Of a stretch of 51,457 nt of DNA, positions 49,633 through 51,457 are shown one piece after another; position 1 is the first letter of the stretch; every line of letters starts with the position of its first letter. This DNA comes from Candidatus Scybalocola fimicaballi. Its GTDB lineage: Bacteria; Bacteroidota; Bacteroidia; Bacteroidales; Paludibacteraceae. Made by a program: the position numbers and the translations under genes. Where the stretch lies: positions 1 through 51,457 of the forward strand of contig DCIP01000233.1 in NCBI GenBank assembly GCA_002317115.1, written 5' to 3'. The notes beneath the pieces were generated by a model that ran no database searches, was not told where the DNA came from, and worked only from the letters and a program-made list of their open reading frames with translations.

Positions 49633-51457
49633 ATGAATACACTATTTGACAAGATTTGGGATTCTCATGTTGTGCAGAATGTACAGGATGGCCCAACTCA
49701 ATTGTACATTGATCGTCTATACTGTCACGAGGTGACTTCACCTCAGGCATTTGATACATTGCGCGACAAGGGAATCAAGGCATTCCGTCCTGACCATGTT
49801 GTTGCTATGCCAGACCACAACACTCCATCAGACCAGCAGAAGGAGATCAGCGACCCAATCGGTTGCAAGCAGGTTAACACTCTATCTTCTAACTGTGCTG
49901 CTTTCGGTATCAAGCATTTCGCTATGGGTACTAAGGACAACGGTATTATCCACGTTGTCGGTCCAGAGAAGGGTCTATCATTGCCAGGTATGACAATCGT
50001 ATGTGGTGACTCTCATACTTCAACTCACGGTGCAGTAGGTGCAATCGCAATGGGTATCGGTACTTCAGAGGTTGCCCAGGTACTTGCTTCACAGTGTATC
50101 CTTCAGAGCAAGCCAAAGACAATGCGTATCAACATCGAGGGTGAGCTTCAGCCAGGTGTTACAGCAAAGGACGTTGCTCTATATATTATGGCACAGGTTA
50201 CAACATCAGGTGCTACTGGTTATGCAGTTGAGTACGCTGGTTCAGCTATCCGCAATATGAGCATGGAGGGTCGTTTGACTCTATCTAACCTTTCTATCGA
50301 GATGGGTTCACGTGCTGGACTTATCGCTCCAGATGAAATCACATTCGCTTACCTAAAGGGTCGTGAGTACGCTCCTAAGGGTGCTGAGTGGGATGCTGCT
50401 GTAGCAAAGTGGAAGCAGTTGAAGAGCGACGACAACGCTGTATTCGACAAAGAGTTGACATTCAAGGCTGAGGATATCAAGCCTCGTATCACATTCGGTA
50501 CTAACCCAGGTGCTGGTATCGCTATCGACGGTACTATCCCAACATACGATGGTATGAGTGAGGCTGACGCAGCTCAGTTGAAGTCTCAGCTTGACTATAT
50601 GCAGTTCCAGCCAGGACAGAAACTTGAGGGTACTCCAGTTGACTACTGTTTCTTAGGCGCTTGTACTAACGGCCGTATTGAGGACTTCCGTGCATTCGCA
50701 TCAGTTGTTAAGGGAAAGAAGAAGGCTGCAAACGTAGTGGCTTGGTTGGTTCCAGGTTCATGGTTGGTTCGCCAGCAGATCATCGAGGAGGGTATCGACA
50801 AGATTCTTGAGGAGGCTGGATTCGAGCTTCGTTTGCCATCTTGCTCATCATGTTTGGCTATGAACCCAGACAAGGTGCCTGCAGGTAAACTTTCAATCTC
50901 AACTTCAAACCGTAACTTCGTAGGTCGTCAGGGTCCTGGTGCTCGCACAATCTTGGCTTCTCCGCTTACAGTTGCTGCTTCTGCAATCACAGGTAAGGTT
51001 ACAGACCCACGTACAATGGAGATTTCTCCAATCAAGGCTGCAGAGGTAACTAAGGTTGTAGCTGCTCAGCCACAGGATTGTCCTAACTGCGCATTCGGTT
51101 CGACTACAGCTCCTAAGGCTGACGACGGTGCAAAGTCAGTACACAAGGCATTCAACGTAGTTAAGTCTACATGTTTGCCAATCAACATTGATAACAATAA
51201 CACAGATAATATCATCCCAGCTCGTTACTTGGCATTCACAACTCGTGATCCTAAGTTCTATGGTGATGCTTTCATGCACGATATCCGTTTCGACGCTGAC
51301 AACAAGCCAGTTGCTGATTTCATCATGAACGTCGCTCCATTCAACGAGACTCCTGCAGAGGGTAAGCGTGAGATCATCATCGGTGGTAAGAACTGGGGTT
51401 CTGGTTCATCACGTGAGCACGCTGCTTGGGCAATCGCAGGTTATGGAATCCGCGTCG
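49633..51457 (+). CDS. leuCD: 3-isopropylmalate dehydratase, fused large and small subunits (partial)
   Basis: The frame from ATG 49633 stays open to the window edge (608 residues visible). Residues 1 to about 460 are LeuC, with the iron-sulfur ligands Cys344 ([12 protein letters not shown]), Cys404 and Cys407 ([12 protein letters not shown]), matching the E. coli spacing. After a linker (about 460-505, with CPNC) the chain continues as Leu[21 protein letters not shown], then [17 protein letters not shown] near the end. In E. coli and the Bacteroides genomes I recall these are separate genes; fungal Leu1 is fused. No stop or start separates the parts. It isomerises 2- to 3-isopropylmalate. 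Confidence 0.9.
   Translation, partial: MNTLFDKIWDSHVVQNVQDGPTQLYIDRLYCHEVTSPQAFDTLRDKGIKAFRPDHVVAMPDHNTPSDQQKEISDPIGCKQVNTLSSNCAAFGIKHFAMGTKDNGIIHVVGPEKGLSLPGMTIVCGDSHTSTHGAVGAIAMGIGTSEVAQVLASQCILQSKPKTMRINIEGELQPGVTAKDVALYIMAQVTTSGATGYAVEYAGSAIRNMSMEGRLTLSNLSIEMGSRAGLIAPDEITFAYLKGREYAPKGAEWDAAVAKWKQLKSDDNAVFDKELTFKAEDIKPRITFGTNPGAGIAIDGTIPTYDGMSEADAAQLKSQLDYMQFQPGQKLEGTPVDYCFLGACTNGRIEDFRAFASVVKGKKKAANVVAWLVPGSWLVRQQIIEEGIDKILEEAGFELRLPSCSSCLAMNPDKVPAGKLSISTSNRNFVGRQGPGARTILASPLTVAASAITGKVTDPRTMEISPIKAAEVTKVVAAQPQDCPNCAFGSTTAPKADDGAKSVHKAFNVVKSTCLPINIDNNNTDNIIPARYLAFTTRDPKFYGDAFMHDIRFDADNKPVADFIMNVAPFNETPAEGKREIIIGGKNWGSGSSREHAAWAIAGYGIRV

Overview
The window looks like a chromosomal segment of a Bacteroidales bacterium (phylum Bacteroidota), probably near Bacteroidaceae or Prevotellaceae; I cannot name a genus. 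The evidence is a one-protein hybrid two-component regulator, two cargo proteins with type B (gliding-motility-associated) C-terminal domains of the type IX secretion system, DUF3078-like and Porin_10-like outer-membrane proteins, a FISUMP-domain protein, a BspA-type LRR protein, and repeated Bacteroidota -7 boxes (TAnnTTTG) ahead of genes that lack clear Shine-Dalgarno sequences. I see no rRNA, tRNA, CRISPR array, transposase or phage gene.

Layout, left to right. (1) 1-9361, all plus strand: the 3' end of an AAA-ATPase-like/PD-(D/E)XK gene, a BspA-like LRR surface protein, an orphan hybrid two-component regulator, a POT-family peptide transporter and a type IX cargo protein. (2) 9459-14972: riboflavin synthase, two tandem DUF3078-like proteins with strong codon bias, a good terminator, agmatine deiminase and an unknown coiled-coil protein. 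(3) 14973-15330: a gene-free stretch with inverted repeats. (4) 15331-20649: a compact, partly overlapping set of a HAD phosphatase followed by cobU, cobS, cobyric acid synthase, cobD and cbiB, covering the late steps of cobalamin assembly; cobT and cobC are not in it. (5) 20788-23133: three small lipoproteins and ispE. (6) 23208-32083: a tight plus-strand run of M16 peptidase, porin, solute-binding protein, AcpH and a very large SNF2 helicase, closed by a bidirectional terminator. (7) 32174-35956, minus: a 1260-residue IgGFc-binding/type IX cargo protein. (8) 36178-37528: FISUMP and HD-domain proteins. (9) 45103 down to 37543, minus: queD, queE, a TPR/retropepsin-like protein, a heterodimeric ABC exporter and a TIGR01212 radical SAM protein. 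(10) 45397-47684: three tandem beta-barrel paralogues. (11) 47857 to the end: a leucine operon with promoter, leader peptide, attenuator, leuA and a leuC-leuD fusion gene cut by the window edge.

The most notable items are the complete leader-peptide attenuator ahead of leuA (18 codons with four Leu and four Ile, a 7-bp antiterminator pairing just after its stop codon, and an intrinsic terminator), the in-frame LeuC-LeuD fusion, and the HAD phosphatase leading the cobalamin cluster where a CobC-type phosphatase would be expected. All functional assignments rest on reading the translated sequence; no database search was run.
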